DNA of 64,000 bases from an uncultured Eubacterium sp. (lineage in GTDB: Bacteria; Bacillota; Clostridia; Lachnospirales; Lachnospiraceae), in contig CAMEWO010000002.1 in assembly GCA_945946665.1 (NCBI GenBank), positions 87,540 through 151,539 of the forward strand, given 5' to 3'. The notes under the pieces are model-generated. The model saw nothing but the letters and a program-made list of their open reading frames with translations, made no database searches and was not told the origin of the DNA. Both the position numbers and the translations under genes were made by a program. This document shows, piece by piece, positions 10,091 through 19,516 of the stretch. Position 1 is the first letter of the stretch; each line of letters opens with the position of its first letter.

Positions 10091-11173
10091 CTATATATAA
10101 TACTGGTCAATGAAGCAGTTATATTCAATTCCCATACCCTCCAGCTGCTTCCCGATAATGTCATAATTCATGTTACATATCCACACATTCCTTTTATCTT
10201 CTGGAATAGCAAGAATTTCTTCTGGTGATTTAATTGTTATTCCCAATCTCTCCTGACCCCATGAATTCTTGTCATTATCTACTATGAACTCCGGAGGATA
10301 CTTATCACCGAAGGAAATCATATAATCCCTGAACATGTTACCACCGCCGAAAAGCACAAGTTTTTTATCCCTGTCAGCTATTGCTTCTTTAAATCCATAT
10401 TCCTTCTGCCATTCTACAGTCATCCCCTCCAAGAGTCTAACCATGCTGTGGTGAAGCTGTTTTGGGGTCACTTCCCAGGTTCCATGGTTATTGAATACTA
10501 CATACCCATTATAATCATATTGTATCAGTATACCAATTACCCTGAATATATCTGTAGCCCTCGTTCCCCTTCCCACTGTAAATGTGAATGGCATCTGTGC
10601 CATATCCGTAACTCCGTCATTGTCGTTCATATGAATTAATGCAAGATATCTCATACAGTCTCTAGTAAATGACTTAAGATTACTTCCAAGAAGATTAGCC
10701 ACACCAATATCTGCACAGATTCCTATATTATCATAATGTACACGCTGCCTTAATCCTTCTACTATATCACACAGCTTCTTTCCTTCAGAGAATGGTCCAT
10801 AGATATATTTTTTACCATTATAGAGGTTGCTGTTCTCCACAAGCAGGCATAATCCACATTCCTTTATCAATTCTATATTATTGTCCACAGCTGCCACTAG
10901 CTTATCCACTGTGTCCAGGCCCTTAGTTTCTGCAACTATATACTCTGCACCTGCGTTTACGGCATTCCTGACAGAATCTGAAGCTAATACGCTATCCTGT
11001 GCCACTTTCCACACAAGCCCATTTATGTTAATTGTTCCCTTGTCTTTATCTCCAAGGGATTCTATTATCTTTTCTGCCTCTGATACATATATTTCTGTAT
11101 TCTGGCTTAATATGCTGTTTCTTACTGCATCGAAATCTATCCCAGCACTATACTGGATTCCTGCCTTAAACAT
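10091..11173 (-). CDS. TIM-barrel sugar isomerase-like protein with C-terminal nucleotide-binding-like domain
   Basis: LLVENSNLY, ICADIGVANLL, LIHMNDNDGVTDMAQMPF; C-terminal KKLVLFGGGNMFRDYM. Confidence 0.65.
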   Translation of the reverse strand: MFKAGIQYSAGIDFDAVRNSILSQNTEIYVSEAEKIIESLGDKDKGTININGLVWKVAQDSVLASDSVRNAVNAGAEYIVAETKGLDTVDKLVAAVDNNIELIKECGLCLLVENSNLYNGKKYIYGPFSEGKKLCDIVEGLRQRVHYDNIGICADIGVANLLGSNLKSFTRDCMRYLALIHMNDNDGVTDMAQMPFTFTVGRGTRATDIFRVIGILIQYDYNGYVVFNNHGTWEVTPKQLHHSMVRLLEGMTVEWQKEYGFKEAIADRDKKLVLFGGGNMFRDYMISFGDKYPPEFIVDNDKNSWGQERLGITIKSPEEILAIPEDKRNVWICNMNYDIIGKQLEGMGIEYNCFIDQYYI

Positions 11174-11230
11174 ATCTTACTCTCCTTAATGTAGTACCCT
11201 TGCCATTAATTCCCAACTTCCGCCACAATA

Positions 11231-12982
11231 TCACATAAGATAATTCTCTGGCACATTAGTAATTATATCTGTTGCGCCAAATCCCCTGCATCTATAGAGA
11301 TTGTCTCCATTAAGAGTCCTGCCATCTTCAAAGAACGGTTCATCCCAATTCCATACCCTGACAGGCATTCCATCAAACTCTTCTGGAATATCATATCCTA
11401 ACGTAACTGCTGCAGGATGAAGGGCATCTGCCTTAACCTTTCCAGCCATACTTTCACATTCATCCAGATACACAGCCAGAATTCCTGTCTTACAGTTTGC
11501 ATCAATCTCCTTCATAATTGCCACTGACTCTGGAAGAAATGAAGAATATACAATATACTTTTCAAGTCCATAGCTTTTGACAAGATTGTAGGTTTTTTCC
11601 TCAATTCCATTATACCGCTCAACGCTTGTCTTAAGTTCAATATTAATAAGAAGCCCATTCTTCTCACAGTATGGCTTTAACAGTTCAAGTACCTCGCCAA
11701 GTGTAGGAACTGTGGTATATGTATTCTCTCCATTGCTGTCTTTGCCTGCGTATATTCTTAGTTTCTTAATCTCCTCAAGAGAATAGTCCTTCACTGCCTT
11801 ATCGCCATCTGTTACCCTGCTGACATTCTCATCGTGGAATACTACAATCTCATTGTCTCTGGTAAACTGTACATCCAGCTCAATTCCTGTAATACCAGGA
11901 ACTTCTGCAGCCGCCTTAAAGCTTAGCAGTGTGTTTTCAGGATATCTCATGCTGCATCCCCTGTGTGCCCACACCTTTGGCATGTCCGTTTTCTTCAATC
12001 TCTCTGCAAAGCTTTTCTGTCCCTGCTCCCACTGTGGTGTGTTCCAGTCAAGAAACTTTTCCATAACCGAAGCCATGGCAATGCTTTCTTTTTCTGTCAC
12101 ACATATACCATTGAAAGAATTATCCATAATGCTTGCCAGAAATACAGCCATTTCATACTGTAATCCGGAACCCTCGTATGGATATTCATAATTTTCAACT
12201 ATGGAAGCATCTTCGAATCTGACCTGGAACTTCCTTGTCATCCACCATGGTGAGGGTACAATTATATACCCCAGGGTTCCTGATACAACAAGCTGGCCCT
12301 CCGTCTTTGCTCCAAGCCCAGACTTTACTGTTGCCATGCCTCCATCATATTCAATATATGCCTTAGTATATACATCTACTCCGTCCCGGCTTCTTACACT
12401 GTTAAATGTCACATTCTTATAATCTGTTCCAAGAAATCTCATAACAGGAAGCAGACCATAGCTTCCGAATTCCAGCATGCTGCCATTATATACAGGATTA
12501 ACATACTCCCTTGTATTAATTGGGGTAAGCCTTGTAAATGCAGCTTCTACATCTATTACCCTGCCAATCTTTCCACTATCCACAATAGACACAAGCTCAT
12601 TGAATCCTGGACAGAATGCTGTCTTAACCGCTTCTTTAAGCACAAGCTTCTTTTCTTTCGCCAGCTTATATAATCTGTCCCCATCCTCTTCCTTTAATGC
12701 CATAGGTTTCTCACACAGTACATGCTTACCACTATTAAGCATATATTCAGTGTAATCCCTGTGGGTTTCATGAGGGGATGCCACATACACTACATCAATA
12801 AAAGAGGAAAATGTATCCAGATTATCAGTATAATTACTTATATTATTTGCTTCTGCAAATCTTTTCGCACTTTCAAGATGTGGATTATACACACATTCAC
12901 ATGATACATTTAGTCCGGTTAAACCGGTTTTTACCATTCTTTCTGCTATTCTTCCTGTTCCAATTATTCCTAATCTGTACAT
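11231..12982 (-). CDS. Bifunctional Gfo/Idh/MocA oxidoreductase - glycerophosphodiester phosphodiesterase fusion
   Basis: N-term GIIGTGRIAERM...ASPHETHRDY...HVLCEKPMAL; C-term KVWAHRGCSMRYPENTLLSFKAAAEVPGITGIELDVQFTRDNEIVVFHDENV (GDPD). Confidence 0.9.
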   Translation of the reverse strand: MYRLGIIGTGRIAERMVKTGLTGLNVSCECVYNPHLESAKRFAEANNISNYTDNLDTFSSFIDVVYVASPHETHRDYTEYMLNSGKHVLCEKPMALKEEDGDRLYKLAKEKKLVLKEAVKTAFCPGFNELVSIVDSGKIGRVIDVEAAFTRLTPINTREYVNPVYNGSMLEFGSYGLLPVMRFLGTDYKNVTFNSVRSRDGVDVYTKAYIEYDGGMATVKSGLGAKTEGQLVVSGTLGYIIVPSPWWMTRKFQVRFEDASIVENYEYPYEGSGLQYEMAVFLASIMDNSFNGICVTEKESIAMASVMEKFLDWNTPQWEQGQKSFAERLKKTDMPKVWAHRGCSMRYPENTLLSFKAAAEVPGITGIELDVQFTRDNEIVVFHDENVSRVTDGDKAVKDYSLEEIKKLRIYAGKDSNGENTYTTVPTLGEVLELLKPYCEKNGLLINIELKTSVERYNGIEEKTYNLVKSYGLEKYIVYSSFLPESVAIMKEIDANCKTGILAVYLDECESMAGKVKADALHPAAVTLGYDIPEEFDGMPVRVWNWDEPFFEDGRTLNGDNLYRCRGFGATDIITNVPENYLM

Positions 12983-14361
12983 ATTCTTGACTCCATGAAT
13001 TTTTCCACAATCCCTGCCATTGCAATAGATTCCTGTGCTGTCAGTTTGTAATCATTGGCACCTATTCCGTTAATCTTAGAGACAAATTCCCCAATTTCAT
13101 ATCTTAATCCATCCCCCTGAAATGTTGGTTCGTAATGCTCCACTTTAGATGAATCCTCATATCTTATATCAAACTGTTTCATCAGCCACCATGGAGAAGG
13201 CGCTATTATATATCCTTTGGTACCTGACACAACCAGCTGTCCCTCAGTCTTAACGCCAACACCTGTTCTCATGGTTGCAAATCCCTTATCATACTTAATA
13301 TTTACCTTTGTATATATATCTACACCATTGTCATCTGTAAGAGTATCTATATGAAGTTCCTTATAATCTCCTCCCATTAACTTGATCACTGGAAGAAGCG
13401 TACTTGGTCCGAATTCCAGAAATGCTCCGCCATATCTGGCATCTGTTCTCTCCCTTGACCCTTGGGAAGCAAGTCTTGTAAAATTAGCCTCCACATCAAT
13501 AATATCCCCTATCTTCCCGCTTTTAGCAGCATTAATAAGCTGCTGGAATCCAGGACAATAGGCAGCCTTAATCGCCTCCATAAGCACAACATTATTCTTC
13601 TGTGCAATGCCATATAGTTCCTGGCTTTCTGCCTTTGTAAATGCCAGTGGCTTTTCACTTAACACATGTTTTCCTGCTTCAAGAGCCTTTTTTGCATATT
13701 CATAGTGAGTTTCATTAGGTGATGCAATATACACAGCATCTACATTAGACAGAAATTCTTCATAAGAATTAGTAAAAACTGTAATATCGTGTTTTTTTGC
13801 AAATGCTTCCACATTATTACCAACGGGATTATATGCACACTCTACACTGATACCACTTACGAACTTTGTCTCTGACATAAAACGTGGAACCATTCGTCCT
13901 GTTCCTACTATGCCTGTTCTTACAATCTTAAACCTGTCTTTTCTTAAGATAGTTGAAGATATACTTGGAGTTCTGTCAAGATACACAACCTGGCAGAAGG
14001 ATTTCAGATAATCATATGTACCTACCCAGTCGGAACCAAGTGTAAATATATCCACCCCATACTTCTGGATATCTTCAATTTTCTGTCCCTCATGGTCTTC
14101 CACAATTATCATGTCTGCAAATCCAGTTTTCTTAACGTTCTCAATTCTGTCCATTATGGAATCTATTACATTGACTTTGCCTCTTGCCTCATCAAAATGC
14201 TCTGTAGTGACACCAACAATAAGGTAATCCCCCAGCTCCTTTGCTCTCTTAAGCAGATTGTAATGTCCCTGGTGAAACAGGTCAAATGTTCCATAAGTAA
14301 TAACTTTCTTCATACGCACCCCTCTATCTTCTGGTATCACAACACTCCCAGTGCTGTCCAT
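12970..14361 (-). CDS. Bifunctional glycerol-3-phosphate cytidylyltransferase-like (TagD) - Gfo/Idh/MocA oxidoreductase fusion
   Basis: VITYGTFDLFHQGHYNLLKRAKELGDYLIVGVTTE ... ISSTILR; then GIVGTGRMVPRFM...ASPNETHYEY...HVLSEKPLAF. Start likely at MKKVITYG. Confidence 0.9.
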   Translation of the reverse strand: MDSTGSVVIPEDRGVRMKKVITYGTFDLFHQGHYNLLKRAKELGDYLIVGVTTEHFDEARGKVNVIDSIMDRIENVKKTGFADMIIVEDHEGQKIEDIQKYGVDIFTLGSDWVGTYDYLKSFCQVVYLDRTPSISSTILRKDRFKIVRTGIVGTGRMVPRFMSETKFVSGISVECAYNPVGNNVEAFAKKHDITVFTNSYEEFLSNVDAVYIASPNETHYEYAKKALEAGKHVLSEKPLAFTKAESQELYGIAQKNNVVLMEAIKAAYCPGFQQLINAAKSGKIGDIIDVEANFTRLASQGSRERTDARYGGAFLEFGPSTLLPVIKLMGGDYKELHIDTLTDDNGVDIYTKVNIKYDKGFATMRTGVGVKTEGQLVVSGTKGYIIAPSPWWLMKQFDIRYEDSSKVEHYEPTFQGDGLRYEIGEFVSKINGIGANDYKLTAQESIAMAGIVEKFMESRICTD

Positions 14362-15254
14362 GCGATATTCTGCTGTTTCTTATAATATGGATAATCATGG
14401 CTTGAAGCACATAAACGTGGTTCCATCCAGCTTTCTCCATATTTCTGCTTTAATATCTCTTTATACCCCACAGGTACAGGAATAGTAACATACTCAAAAG
14501 GCATCTCTATTGCACTTGCATAATATTCCTTTGGATACACATCAAGTGGTCTTGGACCGGCATGGTCTGGCATCAGTGCAATCTTAGTTGCTTCCTCCTC
14601 TGAATACATCATTGACAGCCTCTCCTGAAGCTTTAATAACTGGTTAACTATATCCTTGCTATAATCAAACTTAACGCCACACATAGCTTCTATGCCTTTA
14701 ATTGTTTTTAACTTTTCTTCTTCTGAATCCTCTTCATTGTCGTAAGAAGCTGCTGTAACTCCCACAATATTCACAAGTTCGCATACATCCTTGTCCTCTT
14801 CCTCTGTTGGAGCAAGATAATCCAGAGGAAATATATCAATTCCCGGAACATAAGGGAATCCATAGAATTCCTTCAGATGGTCAGGGTCATAATTAACACT
14901 TCTTCCTGTTACAATATGGGCAAGCATGTGTCTCCATTCCGGGTCATTGTGGATATTTACAACCTCCCACCCCTGTGGCATCTCCTTAGGTGCTACAAGA
15001 CAGAACTTGTTAAAATCCGGTCTTTTCATGGTTATATCTATATCATCATCCCATGGAACGAATCCTTTATGCCTTACGGTTCCAAGCAGGGTCCCCCAGT
15101 CTGCAAAATACTGGATGTCATGTTTTCTGCATATTCTGTCTACCTCAGCCAGAACCTTTATCATACAAGCCCAGTTCTTCTTCATCATAGATTCAACATA
15201 GAATCCTTCTCTTATCTCTCCCTCAAAATAATTGTCCGGTATATTAAGTTCCAT
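14337..15254 (-). CDS. LicD family protein
   Basis: ADWGTLLGTVRHKGFVPWDDDIDITMKRPDFNKF. Confidence 0.9.
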   Translation of the reverse strand: MELNIPDNYFEGEIREGFYVESMMKKNWACMIKVLAEVDRICRKHDIQYFADWGTLLGTVRHKGFVPWDDDIDITMKRPDFNKFCLVAPKEMPQGWEVVNIHNDPEWRHMLAHIVTGRSVNYDPDHLKEFYGFPYVPGIDIFPLDYLAPTEEEDKDVCELVNIVGVTAASYDNEEDSEEEKLKTIKGIEAMCGVKFDYSKDIVNQLLKLQERLSMMYSEEEATKIALMPDHAGPRPLDVYPKEYYASAIEMPFEYVTIPVPVGYKEILKQKYGESWMEPRLCASSHDYPYYKKQQNIAWTALGVL

Positions 15255-15304
15255 ACGCAGCTTCTCCCTCTTTATCCTTGTAATACAATATAACTTGCCT
15301 TAAC

Positions 15305-17308
15305 TTATTCCTCGTAGAGCTTAAGAAAATCCTCAACTCTCCTGTCCCATGTATTATTCTTAAGGGTATACTCTCTTCCCCTTGTGGCTATACTCTTTCG
15401 TTTGTCATCATCTTCCAGCAGTTCCTTAATCTTAACAACAAGTTCGTCCAGATGAGTAAGATTATATGCAACATAATTCACCCCATCTTCCAGTGCACCA
15501 TCGTCATAAGTGGTTTCATCGGTTACAAGAACCGCCCCTGCTCCCATGCTGTTAGCAATTCTTTCTGTGAATCCGCCCTTATGCCATGCCATAATATTAA
15601 GAGATATCTTGCTGTCTGCCATGACTCCATAGCTTTCTTCCGGAGTAATATCATCATGGATGATAAGATTACTATGTCCAGCCACTGGTGATTTTTTCCA
15701 TGAGCTTCCCCATATTTCAACTCTGACTCCAGCTTCAAGAAGACTTTCTATAACCTTATATCTTGTATAATACATTACGTAATGAAACACCGGTGTCATC
15801 TTGGAAAACACATCAAAGAATTCCTTATCTCCAAGAACAATGTCATTATTGTTAAGAGTCTGGCGAAAGGCTTCCTCGTAAGTCAGCCTGCAGTCTGACA
15901 ATAATATATCCACCATCTCCCATGCAATTGCCTTAACATCCTCCTGGCATGAATTAATCATATCCTCTTTAGCTTTGTAATCCCCATATGTTCCAATAAA
16001 TATAACATCATATTTGCGGTTATCATAATCAATCTCTTTCTCCACCACCATCTGGTTTGCTCCTGGTGGAAGAATAAATGTCTCTGCAACGCCTGTATAA
16101 TACTTTTCTATGAATTTCTTATAATTACTGTCATGAGTCAGTACATAGTAATCCGAAGGAACATTCATAAGCTGACTGTGAAGCCATACAGGATGGTCAA
16201 GAACAATATTAAACTTAGGTCCCAGAATATTATCGTGTATATATTCTCCACTCTGGAGTCTTACAGAAAACAGATAACTCTGTACACCTATTACCGCCTT
16301 AAATCTCCTGCCGAAATATCTTGATAATCCAGCCACATCCCCTATCTGTTCATCATAATATATGACACGCATTCCTTTTCTTCTGAATGCAGCCCCAAAT
16401 TGGGCCAGAATATCATTAAGAATATTGTAACAATATGTTACTCCATAATATATCAGAACTGGAAGTGAGGATTCTCCTGCCACCTGCTCAGTTACACACC
16501 TATACTGATACAGGGCATCTGTCTCTATATCTTCATAATACATATCAAAGCTGTCATACATCTCATCATCTGTCCTCTCCGGGTTACAGGGTGATGATCC
16601 TTCTGTAAAATGTATTACTGCCGCTTCTTTTGCCAGTTGTTTTGTTATGTCAATATATCTTCTCTGGAATTCTTCCAGATTATTACTTCTTTCTTCTATC
16701 TCTTCCCTGTCTGCAAATCTTAACTCTCCCCGTGAAGCAGCTTCTCTATCCATATAATACTTATATGGATACAGATTGTACTGGTCCCATCCCATATATA
16801 CAATATCGACGGCATTTAACTCATCTGGTTCACTTATCTCATTCAATCTTTCCAGATTAACAAGAATTATTCCTGTATCAAACTGGCTTCCATCCTTGAG
16901 ACTTAGAATATTCTCCCCTGTAAATGATGCACATACTGCCATAATCTTTCCCTGCATATTGCAATTATACAGTTCATCCAGAGATTTTTTCACAACTATA
17001 CCTGTATCAAGGCATAGTATCCTCTGTATATTCTTATCCAGTTTACTGCATAATCTATATATTTCTTCTATGCTTATACCGCCGTTTTCTTCCCACATAT
17101 TCCAGATGTTAATATCTGTTTGCACTGGAATAAGTCTTTTTCCCTGCCAGCTCTCTACATACATTGACAGATATCGTAAGTTTTCATCATCTGTTTTAAC
17201 AGCGGGAATATACACGTTTACCTCCCCTGGCTCCTGCATAAACAGAGAATACAACATTACCACTATTCCTTTTAAATTTTTATAATTACCTGTAATAAGA
17301 ATATTCAT
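15305..17308 (-). CDS. Two-domain glycosyltransferase: degenerate GT8-like N-terminus + CgeB/GT4-like C-terminus
   Basis: Start trimmed from ORF 17455 to MNILITGNYKN (ATG at 17308, GGAAAG upstream). C-term: FNIVLDHPVWLHSQL...ISLNIMAWHKGGFTERIANSMGAGAVLVTDET. Confidence 0.75.
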   Translation of the reverse strand: MNILITGNYKNLKGIVVMLYSLFMQEPGEVNVYIPAVKTDDENLRYLSMYVESWQGKRLIPVQTDINIWNMWEENGGISIEEIYRLCSKLDKNIQRILCLDTGIVVKKSLDELYNCNMQGKIMAVCASFTGENILSLKDGSQFDTGIILVNLERLNEISEPDELNAVDIVYMGWDQYNLYPYKYYMDREAASRGELRFADREEIEERSNNLEEFQRRYIDITKQLAKEAAVIHFTEGSSPCNPERTDDEMYDSFDMYYEDIETDALYQYRCVTEQVAGESSLPVLIYYGVTYCYNILNDILAQFGAAFRRKGMRVIYYDEQIGDVAGLSRYFGRRFKAVIGVQSYLFSVRLQSGEYIHDNILGPKFNIVLDHPVWLHSQLMNVPSDYYVLTHDSNYKKFIEKYYTGVAETFILPPGANQMVVEKEIDYDNRKYDVIFIGTYGDYKAKEDMINSCQEDVKAIAWEMVDILLSDCRLTYEEAFRQTLNNNDIVLGDKEFFDVFSKMTPVFHYVMYYTRYKVIESLLEAGVRVEIWGSSWKKSPVAGHSNLIIHDDITPEESYGVMADSKISLNIMAWHKGGFTERIANSMGAGAVLVTDETTYDDGALEDGVNYVAYNLTHLDELVVKIKELLEDDDKRKSIATRGREYTLKNNTWDRRVEDFLKLYEE

Positions 17309-17445
17309 AGCTTTCCATCCCGGTCCTGTATGCTGTTCCACGTTTTTGGCTACTTTAAGTTTATCATACTTTTTGCTATGGTAAAAGAAGAATTCTATTC
17401 CATATAACCGGACAGAATGACTCCCACCCGATTTTATTACAAAAA

Positions 17446-17467
17446 GGGCTGGCAAAGCCAGCCCCTA
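17446..17467 (-). terminator. Rho-independent terminator downstream of flagellin 1
   Basis: GGGGCTGGC-TTT-GCCAGCCC-TTTTTG on minus strand. Confidence 0.85.
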
Positions 17468-17491
17468 TTGGAAAATAATATACATATATAA

Positions 17492-18304
17492 TTACTGAAG
17501 GAGGGAAAGTACTCCCTGTGTCTGCTGATTAGCCTGTGCAAGCATTGACTGTCCAGCCTGTGTAAGAATGTTATTCTTAGAGTACTGTACCATCTCGCTA
17601 GCCATATCTGTATCACGAACACGAGACTCAGCAGCCTGAGTATTCTCAGCAGTTGTATCCAGGTTGTTGATTGTATGCTCAAGTCTGTTCTGAAGAGCAC
17701 CCAGCTTAGAACGCTGTGTTGATACCTTATCAATAGCTGCCTGAATCTTTTTCATTGCAGTACCTGCCTGTGAGAATGAAGATACCTTCAAGCCACTTAC
17801 ATCAAGTGACTGAGCATTCATATTGCTGATAGAGATTCCGATTGACTGTCCGCACAGAGAACCTACCTGAAGATTCTTTCCATTAAATGTACCGTCTAAC
17901 AGATTCATTGAGTTAAACTGTGTTGTTGACTGGATTCTGTTAATCTCTGATGTTAACTGATCCATCTCCTGCTGGATAGCATTACGGTCTGAACTTGTGT
18001 TAGTATCATTAGCTGCCTGTGTTGCCAGCTCATTCATTCTCTGTAAAATTGAGTGTGTTTCGTTAAGAGCACCTTCAGCTACCTGAATAAGTGAAATACC
18101 ATCCTGCGCATTAGAAGAAGCTTTGTTAAGACCCCTTATCTGGCTTCTCATCTTCTCAGAAATTGAAAGACCTGCTGCGTCATCTGCTGCCCTGTTAATT
18201 CTGTAACCTGATGATAACTTCTCTGTTGACTTAGAAAGCGAGTTAGTTACTCCGCCTAACTGTCTGCTTGTGTTCATTGCTGATAAATTGTGCTGTACTA
18301 CCAT
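17492..18304 (-). CDS. fliC: Flagellin (copy 1)
   Basis: MVVQHNLSAMNTSRQLG...STEKLSSGYRINRAADDAAGLSISEKMRSQIRGL; start trimmed to MVVQHN with GGGAGG RBS. Confidence 0.97.
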   Translation of the reverse strand: MVVQHNLSAMNTSRQLGGVTNSLSKSTEKLSSGYRINRAADDAAGLSISEKMRSQIRGLNKASSNAQDGISLIQVAEGALNETHSILQRMNELATQAANDTNTSSDRNAIQQEMDQLTSEINRIQSTTQFNSMNLLDGTFNGKNLQVGSLCGQSIGISISNMNAQSLDVSGLKVSSFSQAGTAMKKIQAAIDKVSTQRSKLGALQNRLEHTINNLDTTAENTQAAESRVRDTDMASEMVQYSKNNILTQAGQSMLAQANQQTQGVLSLLQ

Positions 18305-18412
18305 AATTGATTCCTCCCTGATATAATAATCATCCATTTATATAAGCGATGTTCCATTGTCCTTAGCAAACAAAACATCCATTTTTTGTTTGTTTATCAC
18401 TTACTTGTCTTA

Positions 18413-18439
18413 TATATCGGAGGCAATCAGGAAATCTTA
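18413..18439 (-). promoter_or_regulatory. Sigma-28/SigD-type promoter upstream of flagellin 1
   Basis: minus strand TAAG-N15-CCGATATA. Confidence 0.75.
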
Positions 18440-18542
18440 ACCCCATTTTTGAAAAAATTTTTACTTTTTTATAATAATAGTTTATCAGGGTATTTCTGTG
18501 CATATAACCATGCAGAGTGACATGTGATTAACTGTATAGCAA

Positions 18543-18573
18543 AAAGCCCCGGTACTTACGTACCGGAGCCTTT
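18543..18573 (-). terminator. Rho-independent terminator downstream of flagellin 2
   Basis: CTCCGGTACgtaaGTACCGGGGCTTTTT on minus strand. Confidence 0.85.
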
Positions 18574-18594
18574 GTTTTACAGTAGTAGCTATTA

Positions 18595-19407
18595 TTAACC
18601 GAGAAGTGAAAGAACACCCTGGTTTGACTGATTTGCCTGTGCAAGCATTGACTGGCCAGCCTGTGAAAGAATGTTGTTCTTTGAGTACTGTACCATCTCA
18701 GCAGCCATATCTGTATCACGGATACGTGATTCAGCTGACTGAGTATTCTCAGCAGTTGTATCCAGGTTGTTGATTGTGTGCTCAAGTCTGTTCTGAAGAG
18801 CACCCAGCTTAGATCTCTGTGTTGATACCTTATCAATAGCTGCCTGAATCTTTTTCATTGCCTCGCCAGCCTTTGAGAATGAAGAAACCTTCAATCCACT
18901 TACATCAAGTGATTTAGCATTCATGTTGCTGATAGAGATACCAATTGACTGTCCGCTAAGTGAACCAACCTGAAGATTCTTGTTCTTAAATGTACCATCT
19001 AACAGGTTCATTGTGTTGAACTGTGTTGTTGACTGGATTCTGTTAATCTCAGATGTTAACTGATTAACCTCCTGCTGAAGCGCTGTACGGTCTGTACTTG
19101 TGTTAGTGTCGTTAGCAGCCTGTGTTGCAAGTTCGTTCATTCTCTGTAAGATTGAGTGTGTCTCATTAAGAGCACCTTCAGCCACCTGGATAAGTGAGAT
19201 ACCATCCTGAGCGTTAGAAGAAGCTTTGTTAAGACCTCTGATCTGGCTTCTCATCTTCTCAGAAATTGAAAGACCTGCTGCGTCATCACCTGCACGGTTA
19301 ATCTTGTAACCTGATGATAACTTCTCAGTTGACTTAGACAGTGCGCCTGTAACGCCGTTTAACTGTCTGCTTGTGTTCATTGCTGTAAGATTGTGTTGTA
19401 CTACCAT
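18595..19407 (-). CDS. fliC: Flagellin (copy 2)
   Basis: MVVQHNLTAMNTSRQLNGVTGALSKSTEKLSSGYKINRAGDDAAGLSISEKMR; near-identical to copy 1. Confidence 0.97.
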   Translation of the reverse strand: MVVQHNLTAMNTSRQLNGVTGALSKSTEKLSSGYKINRAGDDAAGLSISEKMRSQIRGLNKASSNAQDGISLIQVAEGALNETHSILQRMNELATQAANDTNTSTDRTALQQEVNQLTSEINRIQSTTQFNTMNLLDGTFKNKNLQVGSLSGQSIGISISNMNAKSLDVSGLKVSSFSKAGEAMKKIQAAIDKVSTQRSKLGALQNRLEHTINNLDTTAENTQSAESRIRDTDMAAEMVQYSKNNILSQAGQSMLAQANQSNQGVLSLLG

Positions 19408-19414
19408 AATTTTT

Positions 19415-19450
19415 TCCTCCTTGAAAAATTATTAGTGGCTTCCATGCCAC
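19415..19450 (-). promoter_or_regulatory. Candidate CsrA-binding leader: GGA-loop hairpin plus GGA-containing Shine-Dalgarno of flagellin 2
   Basis: minus strand GTGGC-ATGGAA-GCCAC hairpin (19435-19450) followed by CAAGGAGG SD. Confidence 0.5.
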
Positions 19451-19516
19451 CTTTGATTTAATTGTTTAGAAACAACCAGCCGTTATATTTATCAACTTGT
19501 TGTTCCTTGTACTTAT

